From Dickeya oryzae (GTDB lineage Bacteria > Pseudomonadota > Gammaproteobacteria > Enterobacterales > Enterobacteriaceae): 64,000 nucleotides of DNA. The notes beneath the pieces are model-generated. The model was not told the origin of the DNA. It did no database searches and saw nothing but the letters and a program-made list of their open reading frames with translations. The DNA lies in the NCBI RefSeq assembly GCF_009372235.1, contig NZ_ML762920.1, positions 1 through 64,000 on the forward strand, in the 5' to 3' direction. Below are positions 36,746 to 45,927 of the stretch, piece after piece (within the stretch, counting starts at the first letter, position 1; every line of letters begins with the position of its first letter). The position numbers and the translations under genes were made by a program.

Positions 36746-38281
36746 ATGGCTATATCGACTGATGAGCGGGTAACAAGCCCACAACGTCTGAATGACGGAC
36801 CTGACTGGACATTCGATTTGCTGCAGGTCTATCTGGATGAAATTGACCGGGTAGCCAAACTGTATCGTCTGGATACCTATCCCCACCAAATCGAGGTGAT
36901 CACGTCTGAGCAAATGATGGACGCCTATTCCAGCATCGGGATGCCCATCAACTATGCCCACTGGTCGTTCGGCAAGAAATTTATCGAAACCGAACAACGC
37001 TATAAACACGGCCAGCAAGGGTTGGCCTATGAAATCGTCATCAACTCCAATCCGTGCATCGCGTATCTGATGGAAGAAAATACCATGCCGATGCAGGCAT
37101 TGGTGATGGCACATGCGTGCTACGGTCATAACTCCTTCTTCAAAGGTAACTACCTGTTTCGCAGTTGGACCGACGCCAGCTCTATCGTCGATTACCTGCT
37201 GTTCGCCCGCCAGTACATTGCCCAATGTGAAGAGCGCCATGGTGTCGATGAAGTGGAGAAACTGCTCGATTCCTGCCATGCACTGATGAATTACGGGGTG
37301 GACCGCTATAAACGACCGCAGAAAATCTCGCTGGAAGAGGAAAAAATGCGCCAGAAAAGTCGTGAAGCCTACTTACAGAGTCAGGTCAACGAACTTTGGC
37401 GCACACTGCCACGTCGTGAACAGGAAGCCTCACCGGAGAAAGCGCGTCGTTTCCCCCATGAGCCCCAAGAGAACCTGCTCTACTTCATGGAGAAAAATGC
37501 CCCACTGCTGGAGCCGTGGCAGCGTGAGATTTTGCGTATCGTACGCAAGATAAGTCAGTATTTTTATCCGCAAAAACAAACACAGGTGATGAATGAAGGC
37601 TGGGCGACCTTCTGGCATTACAGCATCCTCAATCATCTTTATGACGAGGGGAAACTGTCTGACCGTTTTATGTTGGAGTTTCTTCACAGTCACACCAACG
37701 TCGTCTACCAACCGCCGTACAACAGCCCGTATTACAGCGGCATCAATCCGTATGCCCTCGGTTTTGCGATGTTCCAGGATATCAAGCGCATTTGTCAGAG
37801 CCCGACGGAAGAAGACCGTTATTGGTTCCCGGATATCGCTGGCAAAGACTGGCTGACAACACTGCATTTCGCGATGCAAAACTTCAAAGACGAAAGCTTT
37901 ATCAGCCAGTTCCTCTCGCCGAAAGTGATGCGAGATTTTCGGCTGTTTACCGTACTGGATGACGATCGCAACAATTATCTGGAGATTGCCGCGATCCATG
38001 ATGAAAAAGGCTATCGGAAAATCCGCCAGGAGCTTTCGTCCCAGTACAACCTGAGTAATATCGAGCCCAATATACAGGTCTGGAACGTAGATTTACGCGG
38101 CAATCGCTCATTGACGCTGCGCTATGTGCCGCAAAACCGTGCACCACTGGATAAAAGCAGCCATGAAGTGATGAAACATGTTCATCGTCTGTGGGGATTT
38201 GACGTCACACTGGAGCAGATGAACGAGGATGGCAGCATTGAGCTGATCGACCGTTGCCCGCCACGCAACCCAGCCTTATGA
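36746..38281 (+). CDS. ycgB: SpoVR family protein YcgB
   Basis: Homologue of E. coli YcgB, a SpoVR-family protein of unknown biochemical role, often induced in stationary phase or stress. From ATG 36746 it has 511 residues, the E. coli size, and GTGAGGGG lies upstream. Conserved blocks include NYAHWSFGKKF near residue 75, MAHACYGHNSFFKGNY near 125 and NEGWATFWHY near 285 (a histidine-rich core). The C-terminal part has NIQVWNVDLRGNRSLTLRY. It is convergent with fadR across a shared terminator, in the dadA-ycgB-fadR order of enterics. Confidence 0.93.
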   Translation: MAISTDERVTSPQRLNDGPDWTFDLLQVYLDEIDRVAKLYRLDTYPHQIEVITSEQMMDAYSSIGMPINYAHWSFGKKFIETEQRYKHGQQGLAYEIVINSNPCIAYLMEENTMPMQALVMAHACYGHNSFFKGNYLFRSWTDASSIVDYLLFARQYIAQCEERHGVDEVEKLLDSCHALMNYGVDRYKRPQKISLEEEKMRQKSREAYLQSQVNELWRTLPRREQEASPEKARRFPHEPQENLLYFMEKNAPLLEPWQREILRIVRKISQYFYPQKQTQVMNEGWATFWHYSILNHLYDEGKLSDRFMLEFLHSHTNVVYQPPYNSPYYSGINPYALGFAMFQDIKRICQSPTEEDRYWFPDIAGKDWLTTLHFAMQNFKDESFISQFLSPKVMRDFRLFTVLDDDRNNYLEIAAIHDEKGYRKIRQELSSQYNLSNIEPNIQVWNVDLRGNRSLTLRYVPQNRAPLDKSSHEVMKHVHRLWGFDVTLEQMNEDGSIELIDRCPPRNPAL

Positions 38282-38303
38282 CCAAGGATGTTTCCATACG
38301 ATA

Positions 38304-38332
38304 ACGGGTAGCGTTGAAGCTACCCGTTTTTT
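38304..38332. terminator. Terminator between ycgB and fadR
   Basis: ACGGGTAGC (38304-38312), loop GTTGAA, GCTACCCGT (38319-38327), then a T run. It lies 23 bp after the ycgB stop and 31 bp from the fadR stop, so it may also act on fadR. Confidence 0.85.
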
Positions 38333-38362
38333 ATTTGTCTTACTCTTTAGTGGCAAATGTGA

Positions 38363-39082
38363 CTACCGGCGACCTTCTGCCAGATCACGCGGGATACCGC
38401 TTTGCATGCTATGCCACAATGCCCCGCTCTCTTTACCATACTGACGAATCGCATCAGGCACCTGCTCATACAACCCGTCACGCCCCAGCGATTCCAGACG
38501 GCGATAAAACGCCAGTGCTGTTTTACGAGCTTCTGGATTAGAGAAGTAATAACGCCCTACCCGAATGTACAACCCTTTCAACCCGTTGATGATAAGACCA
38601 TAAATCGGATTGCCGGAGGCAAAAGCCAGCCCTCGAAACACGTTGTAATCCAGCTCGGCATACGCATCTGACGTATCCTGAACAGACTCGGCCAGCTTAA
38701 GAATTTCTACCGATTTTGCCGGATGCAAACGAATTGCAGTGCGGATAAAAATCCCGGCGATATTCGTGCGCACCGCCAGCAAGTTATCGATCAACTGAGG
38801 AACGCTGTCATGATCAAGTCGAGCCAGCGTTTCCAGGATATTTAATCCGGACGTTTCCCAAAAATTATTGATTTTGGTCGGTTTGCCATGCTGGATAGTA
38901 AGCCATCCATCACGGGACAGGCGCTGTAGCACCTCGCGTAACGTCGTACGCGTCACCCCGATCAACTCGGACAACTCCCGCTCAGCGGGCAGAATAGACC
39001 CAGGAGGGAAACGATTATTCCATATACTTTCAATAATATATTCTTCCGCGAATCCCGCCGGACTTTGCGCCTTTATAACCAT
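38363..39082 (-). CDS. fadR: Fatty acid metabolism regulator FadR
   Basis: GntR-family regulator that binds DNA without ligand, represses fatty-acid degradation genes such as fadD (also in this window) and activates fabA/fabB; long-chain acyl-CoA releases it. The 239-residue protein has the N-terminal winged helix ([24 protein letters not shown], residues about 30-55, including the recognition helix) and [15 protein letters not shown] as wing. The C-terminal helical acyl-CoA domain follows. It is the expected neighbour of ycgB on one side and of a decayed nhaB on the other. Confidence 0.96.
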   Translation of the reverse strand: MVIKAQSPAGFAEEYIIESIWNNRFPPGSILPAERELSELIGVTRTTLREVLQRLSRDGWLTIQHGKPTKINNFWETSGLNILETLARLDHDSVPQLIDNLLAVRTNIAGIFIRTAIRLHPAKSVEILKLAESVQDTSDAYAELDYNVFRGLAFASGNPIYGLIINGLKGLYIRVGRYYFSNPEARKTALAFYRRLESLGRDGLYEQVPDAIRQYGKESGALWHSMQSGIPRDLAEGRR

Positions 39083-40028
39083 AAGTTTATATTCCGTAGC
39101 GATGTTTACCAGTGAAAGTCAACATCATCATACCAAACGAACCCTACATCACATAGCATAGCAGGACCTGAAAATCTCAATTCGACATAAAAACTGTGAC
39201 TAAAGACAATTCCCCGTAAACAAACGCGAATATCCCCCACGCTTTACGATAATTTTCTCTAAACACCCATCAAATAGTTAAATTAAATTAAATTAATATG
39301 AGAAAAGGAAAATCGATGCGCCAGGCGCAATCTGCCACCCTATTTCCTCTGCATACATTGCGGGCACCCAGTCAGATAACGACGCGGTGTCTGCCATTAT
39401 TCTCATTTTAACCACCTCGCCGTTTCCGCCAGACTCCCATTTTTCGGGGTGGCTTTGTACACAGTGGTTATTTTTTTCCCTGGGCATAGCCCTGAATGCT
39501 ACCTGCCGCGGTTCGATGGCTCAGCCGCGTGGCAGACTATTTTCACTGGCATGACCAGTCCAAATCAAGTATGGCATGCCATTCTGAGTAATATTGAAGT
39601 TTTGTTATTACAGATTTTTATGATAACGGGAAACTATTCCAACAAACGGTTATTATCGCCACGCTCACCCTGAGATGATGGCATCCGTGACAGCACAATC
39701 CGTGACATGGCAAGCAAGCACACCGCCACGGCACCATTATTCAATACAGTGATGATTGATCAATAGCGTCATGCTCTGGAATAAATCGTGTATAGTAAGG
39801 GGCGGATTTTGTCACGAAACTGGCGATCCCTCACAGAAAGCGTTAAAAACAGCAAGGTATTTGTTGGCACAGCAGAATCTTCGCTCAGGCGCTGATGCAC
39901 ATTCCATGCGGTACAGGGCAACCCCACCACCGCGAGAAACGTCAGCGCACCCGGACCAGAGATTCAATGAGGGCGGTGAGCACGGTTATCACTGCTCATA
40001 TTATCGTTTTTAGCATGGAATATTTTTT
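39083..40028. other. 945-bp region between fadR and dsbB, holding an nhaB remnant
   Basis: Normally fadR and dsbB flank the sodium/proton antiporter gene nhaB of about 1.5 kb. Here only about 0.9 kb remains with no intact gene. The left third holds the fadR promoter, the middle an nhaB relic (separate entry), and the right third, 39680-40028, shows no recognisable gene; the dsbB promoter must lie there. Confidence 0.6.
39330..39673 (+). pseudogene. nhaB: Decayed N-terminal fragment of nhaB
   Basis: NhaB exports Na+ in exchange for protons. In one frame ending at 39673 the translation FTGMTSPNQVWHAILSNIEV then LLLQIFMITGNYSNKRLL follows E. coli NhaB FIGMTSAEHV...[22 protein letters not shown]. 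In another frame, about 39390-39510, SAIILILTTSPF and SGWL then FFSLGIALN resemble its LALIIFLIVNP, AGWLL and FIFTLAMALK. At least one frameshift separates the two parts. Everything after the first 100-120 codons is gone. Order fadR-nhaB-dsbB matches E. coli, supporting identity. Confidence 0.75.
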
Positions 40029-40559
40029 ATGTTGCGATTTTTAAACCGTTGCTCCCGCGGCCGGGGTGCCTGGCTTCTGATGGCGTTTACGGCACTGGCT
40101 TTTGAACTGGTTGCCCTCTATTTCCAGTACATAATGATGCTAAAACCTTGCGTACTGTGCATTTACCAGCGAACTGCGCTTTATGGTATCATGGCCGCCG
40201 GACTGGTGGGAGCCATCGCACCGGGTACCGTGCTGCGTTATCCGGCCATCGGGTTATGGATTTACAGTGCCTGGGAAGGTCTGGCATTGGCTATCAAACA
40301 CACCAATATCCAGTTGCATCCCTCGCCGTTCGTTACCTGTGACTTTTTTGTCAGTTTCCCATCCTGGTTGCCGCTGGACAAATGGCTACCAGCTATCTTC
40401 ACCGCGACGGGCGATTGTGCCGAACGGCAGTGGAACTTCCTGAATCTGGAAATGCCACAGTGGATGATCGTCATTTTCGCCGCTTACTTGCTGATGGCGG
40501 TGCTGGTACTGATTGCCCAGCCATTTCGACCCAAACGTCGAGATCTGTTCGGCCGGTAA
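40029..40559 (+). CDS. dsbB: Disulfide bond formation protein DsbB
   Basis: Inner-membrane quinone reductase that reoxidises periplasmic DsbA. The 176-residue protein has four transmembrane segments and both essential cysteine pairs at the E. coli positions: Cys41 and Cys44 (CVLC) in the first periplasmic loop, Cys104 and Cys130 in the second. Arg48 in IYQR, which supports quinone binding, is present. An extra Cys8 lies in the cytoplasmic N terminus. The ribosome-binding site is weak (GGAAT). It follows the nhaB relic. Confidence 0.96.
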   Translation: MLRFLNRCSRGRGAWLLMAFTALAFELVALYFQYIMMLKPCVLCIYQRTALYGIMAAGLVGAIAPGTVLRYPAIGLWIYSAWEGLALAIKHTNIQLHPSPFVTCDFFVSFPSWLPLDKWLPAIFTATGDCAERQWNFLNLEMPQWMIVIFAAYLLMAVLVLIAQPFRPKRRDLFGR

Positions 40560-40713
40560 ATACTTCGATAAATACCCAAACCACGAAGACTCCGGGCCAG
40601 ATTAATTCTGGCCCGGCTGGTTTTAGACGATACGCTAACGGCTATCCTGAACTGTTATTTCTGACGAACACCCTGCTCGCATTGCGTCAATATCTCCGTC
40701 AGGCTGCTCGTTT

Positions 40714-41169
40714 TTATCTCGCCCACTCCGGTTTGTTCAAAATGTGGTCTTGCCAGTCCACCACATCGCTTTCACGCACCGCGATATAACGCACCGAGAT
40801 CCGCTGCTGGTGCATCGCTGATTTGGCCCCTGCCAGCAACGGATGCCAGGGTTGTAACCCTTTGCCTTCATGGATCAAACGATAAGCGCAGGTTTGCGGT
40901 AACCAGTCAAATGACAACAAATTCTCGCGCGTCAGCTTGATGCAATCTGGCTCATACTCGAATCGACGTGCGTAATTACGGCACTGGCAGCTTTTAATGT
41001 TCAGCTGGTTACACGCGACATTAGTGAAATAAAGCTCTTCCGTATCCTCATCGATCAGCTTATGCAGGCAGCAGCGACCGCAACCATCACAGAGTGCCTC
41101 CCACTCGTCGTTCGACATTTGTTCCAGTGTTTTGGTTTCCCAAAAGGGTTGTTGAGTCATAACTGCCAT
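40714..41169 (-). CDS. ycgN: YcgN family cysteine-cluster protein
   Basis: UPF0260 protein of 151 residues, homologue of E. coli YcgN; function not established. It belongs to the CxxCxxCC-type metal-binding superfamily: [13 protein letters not shown] near residues 27-39, with further cysteines in [17 protein letters not shown] and PDCIKL, could bind zinc or an iron-sulfur cluster. [12 protein letters not shown] closes the protein as in E. coli. It is downstream of ycgM in the same direction, with a strong hairpin between them. Confidence 0.92.
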   Translation of the reverse strand: MAVMTQQPFWETKTLEQMSNDEWEALCDGCGRCCLHKLIDEDTEELYFTNVACNQLNIKSCQCRNYARRFEYEPDCIKLTRENLLSFDWLPQTCAYRLIHEGKGLQPWHPLLAGAKSAMHQQRISVRYIAVRESDVVDWQDHILNKPEWAR

Positions 41170-41223
41170 TCCGATGATAAACAGGAGGTCTGTAGCGTAT
41201 TGTAAAGGCGGATGCTGAGGGAT

Positions 41224-41250
41224 ACCACCCGCAGCGACACCGCGGGTGGT
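41224..41250 (-). terminator. Hairpin between ycgM and ycgN
   Basis: ACCACCCGC (41224-41232) and GCGGGTGGT (41242-41250) form a perfect 9-bp stem with a 9-nt loop just past the ycgM stop. No T run follows, so it may be an attenuator or an mRNA-stabilising hairpin. Confidence 0.5.
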
Positions 41251-41256
41251 GTTAAA

Positions 41257-41913
41257 TCAAATGACGTGAGTAGTCAACGTGCGATCGTTAAGCGTAATGG
41301 TCAACGCATCGCCTACCTGTAACGGCCCCACACCCTGAGGGGTTCCGGTCAGGATAATGTCTCCGGCGCGCAAGGTGAAAAAGCGGCTCATATAAGCTAT
41401 CAGCGGCAGGATTGGTGTAATCATATCGCTGGTGTTGCCTTGCTGGCGTACCTCACCATTGATGTTGATGCCCAAATCAGCCTGCTGCGGGTCGCCAAAT
41501 TCAGCCACAGGAATGAAGCCCGATACCGGACAGGAACCATCAAATCCCTTCGCTTTTTCCCACGGCTGCCCGGCTTTTTTGAAACCGGCTTGTAGATCAC
41601 GCAGCGTCAGGTCCAATGCCACACCATAGCCTGCGATAGCTCTGGCGACACGTTCCTCGTTTGCCTGTTTGAGCGGCGTACCGATCAATACAGCCAGCTC
41701 AACCTCATGATGTACCGATCCCAACTCTTTCGGAATAGCCACTGGCTGGCGCAAATCGCACAGAGCGGTCTCAGGCTTGATAAACAGAACCGGTTCCGCC
41801 GGTTTGGCGCTACCCATTTCACGGATATGCTCGGAATAGTTACTACCGACACACACCACTTTGTTGACAGGAAAATCCAGTAATGCGCCCTGCCAGTCTC
41901 TGTGTTGATACAT
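41257..41913 (-). CDS. ycgM: Fumarylacetoacetate hydrolase family protein YcgM
   Basis: FAH-family enzyme, homologue of E. coli YcgM, 218 residues from ATG 41913. Relatives act as acylpyruvases or oxaloacetate tautomerases/decarboxylases; the exact substrate is not shown by the sequence. NKVVCVGSNYSEHIREMG opens the fold, and the metal ligands appear in VHHEVELAVLIG near residue 70 and in LRDLQAGFKKAGQPWEKAKG. The C-terminal ILTGTPQGVGPL is typical. GGAGAGGG precedes the ATG, so the longer frame to 41973 is rejected. Confidence 0.93.
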   Translation of the reverse strand: MYQHRDWQGALLDFPVNKVVCVGSNYSEHIREMGSAKPAEPVLFIKPETALCDLRQPVAIPKELGSVHHEVELAVLIGTPLKQANEERVARAIAGYGVALDLTLRDLQAGFKKAGQPWEKAKGFDGSCPVSGFIPVAEFGDPQQADLGININGEVRQQGNTSDMITPILPLIAYMSRFFTLRAGDIILTGTPQGVGPLQVGDALTITLNDRTLTTHVI

Positions 41914-42286
41914 GAACCCTCTCCTGACTTTTCTGTTAGTGGATGCGCCAGCCCACCACAGTGAGCGGGACATAGCCTGTTCATCATACCGGCATCGCTA
42001 TCCAAAAAGTAAGCACAATTGATGAACAATAGTGTCTGAAATGTATCAGAAATTTTGCGCTACCTGTATGTTCGCGCCACCAATACACCTGGTGAGTAGA
42101 GAGGAATCCTGAGGAGTGCCAGGAAATAGATTTATTTATAATACACCTGTATATAAATCAGTATCCGGGAAATAGCATCAGTAAAATTAACGCATTCCCC
42201 TGGTTTATTTCTGACACCCCTGTATTAAAAAACAGCGGCTAATTCCTCCAACTGTTCTTACCATTATATGAAAAATAATTCGGACA
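41914..42286. other. Intergenic region between ycgM and ycgL
   Basis: About 370 bp, AT-rich, with no gene seen. The sequence ATACACCTG occurs twice (near 42084 and 42142). The ycgM promoter on the minus strand must lie here. Confidence 0.4.
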
Positions 42287-42559
42287 TTATTTTTTCGCGC
42301 TTGCCTGCAACTCATCCAATAGATTTTCCGGCGGCGGGGGCAGTTGCAGATAAAAACCTTGATCCTTAAGCATCTGTTTTACCTTCTCTATATCTGCTGA
42401 AGCCAGTTTCTTACTGCCATCAAGCGGTAATAACATCACCAGATGTGGCAGGCCAAAACTTTTCATCAGCTCTGCCGGAACTCGGGAAAAATCGTCTTTT
42501 TTTTCGACGTAGAGATATGTTTGTTCGCGTTTAGAACTTCTATAGATCACACAATACAT
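42287..42559 (-). CDS. ycgL: YcgL domain-containing protein
   Basis: Homologue of E. coli YcgL, a small alpha/beta protein of unknown function found widely in gammaproteobacteria. The 90-residue protein has [20 protein letters not shown] at the start, then [13 protein letters not shown] and the C-terminal [19 protein letters not shown], all family hallmarks. It is divergent from minC, the same neighbour as in E. coli. Confidence 0.92.
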   Translation of the reverse strand: MYCVIYRSSKREQTYLYVEKKDDFSRVPAELMKSFGLPHLVMLLPLDGSKKLASADIEKVKQMLKDQGFYLQLPPPPENLLDELQASAKK

Positions 42560-42695
42560 GTTTTTTACTCTGAACCAGGAAAATGGTGTCTTGCCTGTAT
42601 TTTCATGTGACTATAACATGCTTGGAGCGCTCTGGAATATCATGCCTTAAATGTTACTCTGGGGATTTAAAGATGCTGAAACTGAGTCAGGACAG

Positions 42696-43394
42696 ATGTC
42701 ACAAACGCCAATTGAGTTGAAAGGCAGCAACTTTACCTTATCTGTTGTTCATCTGCATGATGCACAGCCCGACATTATTCACCAGGCCTTGCAGGAAAAG
42801 ATTGAACAGGCACCGGCGTTTCTCAAAAACGCGCCGGTTGTTGTCAATGTATCGACACTGCCCGTTGATGCAGACTGGAGCAAACTTCAGCAGGCGATTA
42901 CCGACGCCGGTTTGAAAGTCGTAGGGGTAAGTGGATGCGATGATGAGCAACTCAGGCACGTCATCGCCAGAGCGGGACTCCCGCTATTACGTGAAGGTAA
43001 ATCACGTGAAGGCAAGGAACGCCGGACGACTCAACCTCCGGCACCAGTTGCTACACCCGTTAAAACCCGGGTGATCAACACGCCCGTCCGTTCCGGACAG
43101 CAAATTTATGCTCGCGACTGTGATCTTATCGTCACCAGCCATGTCAGTGCCGGTGCGGAGGTCATTGCCGATGGCAATATCCATATTTACGGCATGATGC
43201 GCGGCCGTGCGCTGGCAGGTGTTTCTGGCGATGTCAGCAGCCAGATCTTCTGTACCCAGTTGGCCGCTGAACTGGTCTCTATCGCTGGTCGTTACTGGCT
43301 TAGCGATCAGATACCGGAAAGTTATTTCGGGAAGGCGGCGCGCCTGAAACTCAATCCGCCTGACCATGCTTTGACTATACAACCTCTAGACTAG
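42696..43394 (+). CDS. minC: Septum site-determining protein MinC
   Basis: Inhibitor of FtsZ ring assembly at cell poles, recruited to membrane by MinD. From ATG 42696 it has 232 residues, the E. coli size, beginning [20 protein letters not shown], with AGGA upstream. The N-terminal domain contacts FtsZ; the C-terminal beta-helix (about 130-232) has [28 protein letters not shown] and [11 protein letters not shown] and binds MinD. The frame extends upstream to 42651, but that part is not family-like. First gene of minCDE, 20 bp before minD. Confidence 0.97.
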   Translation: MSQTPIELKGSNFTLSVVHLHDAQPDIIHQALQEKIEQAPAFLKNAPVVVNVSTLPVDADWSKLQQAITDAGLKVVGVSGCDDEQLRHVIARAGLPLLREGKSREGKERRTTQPPAPVATPVKTRVINTPVRSGQQIYARDCDLIVTSHVSAGAEVIADGNIHIYGMMRGRALAGVSGDVSSQIFCTQLAAELVSIAGRYWLSDQIPESYFGKAARLKLNPPDHALTIQPLD

Positions 43395-43414
43395 GCCCTT
43401 GAAAGGAATTATTT

Positions 43415-44227
43415 ATGGCACGCATCATTGTTGTTACTTCAGGTAAAGGGGGCGTTGGCAAGACCACTTCAAGCGCGGCCATTGCTACCGGTTTAGCCCA
43501 AAAAGGTAAGAAGACGGTTGTCATCGATTTTGACATCGGTCTGCGTAACCTCGACCTGATCATGGGATGTGAGCGCCGGGTCGTGTATGACTTTGTGAAC
43601 GTCATCCAGAACGACGCGACCCTGAATCAGGCGTTGATCAAAGATAAGCGTACCGAAAATCTGTACATATTACCGGCTTCACAAACCCGGGATAAAGATG
43701 CCCTGACCCGCGAAGGCGTGGATAAGGTTCTCAACGACCTGGCTGACATGGAGTTCGATTTTATTATCTGTGACTCCCCGGCAGGCATTGAAACCGGTGC
43801 CTTGATGGCGTTGTATTTCGCCGATGAGGCTATCATTACCACTAACCCGGAAGTGTCGTCAGTGCGTGACTCCGACCGCATTCTGGGAATTTTGTCGTCA
43901 AAATCGCGCCGTGCGGAACAAGGACAGGACCCTATCAAGGAACATCTGCTGCTCACCCGTTACAACCCAGGTCGTGTCAGCCGCGGCGATATGCTGAGCA
44001 TGGAAGATGTTCTGGAAATTCTGCGTATTCCGTTGATAGGCGTCATTCCGGAAGACCAGTCCGTATTGCGAGCATCCAACCAGGGTGAGCCGGTTATTCT
44101 GGATAAAGAAGCCGATGCAGGCAAAGCCTATGCAGATACCGTGGATCGCCTGTTGGGCGAAGATAGACCGTATCGGTTTATTGAGGAAGAGAAGAAAGGC
44201 TTCCTGAAACGACTCTTTGGGGGATAA
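43415..44227 (+). CDS. minD: Septum site-determining ATPase MinD
   Basis: ParA-type ATPase that dimerises with ATP, binds the inner membrane and recruits MinC and MinE, creating pole-to-pole oscillation. The 270-residue protein has the deviant Walker A KGGVGKTTSS with the signature Lys11 and Lys16, IDFDIGLRNLDLIMG switch region and FIICDSPAGIE. The C-terminal amphipathic membrane-targeting helix is EEKKGFLKRLFGG. AAGGA precedes the ATG; minE follows after 3 nt. Confidence 0.99.
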   Translation: MARIIVVTSGKGGVGKTTSSAAIATGLAQKGKKTVVIDFDIGLRNLDLIMGCERRVVYDFVNVIQNDATLNQALIKDKRTENLYILPASQTRDKDALTREGVDKVLNDLADMEFDFIICDSPAGIETGALMALYFADEAIITTNPEVSSVRDSDRILGILSSKSRRAEQGQDPIKEHLLLTRYNPGRVSRGDMLSMEDVLEILRIPLIGVIPEDQSVLRASNQGEPVILDKEADAGKAYADTVDRLLGEDRPYRFIEEEKKGFLKRLFGG

Positions 44228-44230
44228 ATC

Positions 44231-44521
44231 ATGGCGTTACTCGATTTCTTTTTGTCCCGCAAAAAAACGACAGCCAATATCGCCAAGGAACGGCTACAGA
44301 TTATTGTCGCGGAGCGACGCCGTGGGGACAGTGAGCCGCATTATCTGCCGCAGCTCAAACGAGACATTCTGGAAGTTATCTGTAAGTACGTGCAGATAGA
44401 CCCGGAAATGGTAACGGTACAGTTGGAACAGAAAGGCGATGATATTTCCGTACTGGAACTGAACGTTACGCTGCCGGAAGCTGACGAACCCGCAGCACCC
44501 ACGCCGACCGTCGACAAATAA
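44231..44521 (+). CDS. minE: Cell division topological specificity factor MinE
   Basis: Stimulates MinD ATPase and restricts MinC action to poles. The protein has 96 residues against 88 in E. coli; the extra part is a Pro/Ala-rich tail ([13 protein letters not shown]). The N-terminal membrane-contact segment [22 protein letters not shown] and the anti-MinCD helix with [10 protein letters not shown] are conserved, as is [15 protein letters not shown]. Last gene of minCDE, followed by a terminator. Confidence 0.97.
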   Translation: MALLDFFLSRKKTTANIAKERLQIIVAERRRGDSEPHYLPQLKRDILEVICKYVQIDPEMVTVQLEQKGDDISVLELNVTLPEADEPAAPTPTVDK

Positions 44522-44559
44522 TCACCGCTTCCCTGTTTCAACAGGTAACCGTTTCCACT

Positions 44560-44590
44560 ACCGCCTCTGCACATCAGGGGCGGTGGTTTT
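44560..44590. terminator. Terminator after minCDE
   Basis: ACCGCCTCTG (44560-44569), loop CACAT, CAGGGGCGGT (44575-44584) with one wobble pair, then GGTTTT. It lies between convergent minE and rnd. Confidence 0.8.
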
Positions 44591-44611
44591 CGTCATGATG
44601 ATTTATCGTGC

Positions 44612-45733
44612 TTAATACTGCGCCAGAATCGCTTGCAACCCATCCCTAAACAGACGACCGCGCCAGCCCGTGACCATTTCCGGCGCATTATCCAGCGATA
44701 CCAGTTTCCAGTGCCAATTCAGCAAACGGTTAATCTGCCGCCGGGATGCCAGCAATTCTGCTGATAAACCACTTTGTTCAGCGCACTGCTGCACCAGCGC
44801 CTTGATATCACGGAAAGCTTTCTTGTAGCCGGGGTAATCGATCAGGTTAACCACGGCAGGCGGATAATCCGCTTCGCTCAGCGCTGCGGTTTCCGCCACC
44901 AGCGACAACAGTGTTTTACCGTGATAACGAATCTCCGGCCCACTCAGGCCTAACGAGTCCAGCTCGCCGAGCGAACCGGGAAGACAACGAGCAACCTGCC
45001 ACAGGTTCTCCTCACGGACAATAAAATTAACCGCGCTATCACGCTCCCGGGCTTTACGCAGACGCCACGCCGCCAATTTTTGCAGACAAGCCAGATGACG
45101 CCCTCTCAGTTGCCAGGCATTACCGATTTCCCGATACGCCATCTCCGGTGCCAGCACATCCTGACGACGTTGGCATAACAACAAACACTCATCCAGCGCA
45201 GCCTCCAGCCAGCCAGCCGCCCGCGTCTCTTCTACCAGTACTCTGGCTACCGGTAGCAGATAAAACACATCAGCAGCCGCATACTGGCACTGTCTCTCAC
45301 TCAATGGACGCGCCAGCCAGTCGGTGCGGGACTCGCTTTTATCCAGCACAACCTGGCGGTAATCCGCCACCAGTGCCGCAAACCCATAAGACAACGGCTT
45401 ACCCAGAAATGCCGCCAGAATCTGGGTATCGATAAAGGGCGACGGCAGGCAGCCGAACGCATTTAAAAACACTTCTAAATCTTCACTACCGGCATGCAGG
45501 AATTTGGTCACCTGCGGGTTCTGCAACAGCGCCCGAAACGGCTCCCAGTTGCTGATTGCCAGCGGGTCTATCAACGACAGGTTCTCGCCGTCATACAACT
45601 GGATCAGCCCCAGTTGTGGATAGTAAGTGCGGGTACGAACAAACTCGGTATCCAGCGCGACTTCGGACACCGCGCACGCCAACGCGCACACCGCTGATAA
45701 TCCTTCATCGGTAGTAATCAACTGATAATTCAA
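44612..45733 (-). CDS. rnd: Ribonuclease D
   Basis: 3'-5' exoribonuclease of the DEDD family that trims tRNA and small RNA precursors. The 373-residue protein has the exonuclease motifs ALDTEFVRTRTYYPQ near residue 28, KFLHAGSEDLEVF near 80 and RPLSERQCQYAAADV near 145. Two C-terminal HRDC domains follow (ACLQKLAAWRLRKARERD, then the C-terminal LASRRQINRLLNWHW). The start codon is TTG at 45733, as known for E. coli rnd. It lies upstream of a divergent-free run with fadD on the same strand. Confidence 0.97.
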   Translation of the reverse strand: MNYQLITTDEGLSAVCALACAVSEVALDTEFVRTRTYYPQLGLIQLYDGENLSLIDPLAISNWEPFRALLQNPQVTKFLHAGSEDLEVFLNAFGCLPSPFIDTQILAAFLGKPLSYGFAALVADYRQVVLDKSESRTDWLARPLSERQCQYAAADVFYLLPVARVLVEETRAAGWLEAALDECLLLCQRRQDVLAPEMAYREIGNAWQLRGRHLACLQKLAAWRLRKARERDSAVNFIVREENLWQVARCLPGSLGELDSLGLSGPEIRYHGKTLLSLVAETAALSEADYPPAVVNLIDYPGYKKAFRDIKALVQQCAEQSGLSAELLASRRQINRLLNWHWKLVSLDNAPEMVTGWRGRLFRDGLQAILAQY

Positions 45734-45927
45734 AACGGTATTCTCTTGGTTGTGCCCCGGTGCGAACAGCCGCGCTCAGGGCATAAAACACATTCATGAC
45801 GAACCACCAACACGACGCGGTTCTACCGGTCCGTCAGGGCAGGCAAGGGCCTGGCGAAAGGTGATATTGTCCTGTGGCTCAGCAGGCAGGCTCTCACCAT
45901 ACCCGTCATGACCGTCACAGGCAACCA

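Noticed and set aside
36545-37279. 244-codon minus-strand frame overlapping ycgB
   Set aside because: Antisense to the conserved SpoVR-family gene, with no family features.
39293-39487. 64-codon minus-strand frame between fadR and dsbB
   Set aside because: It overlaps the nhaB remnant in antisense and has no family pattern.
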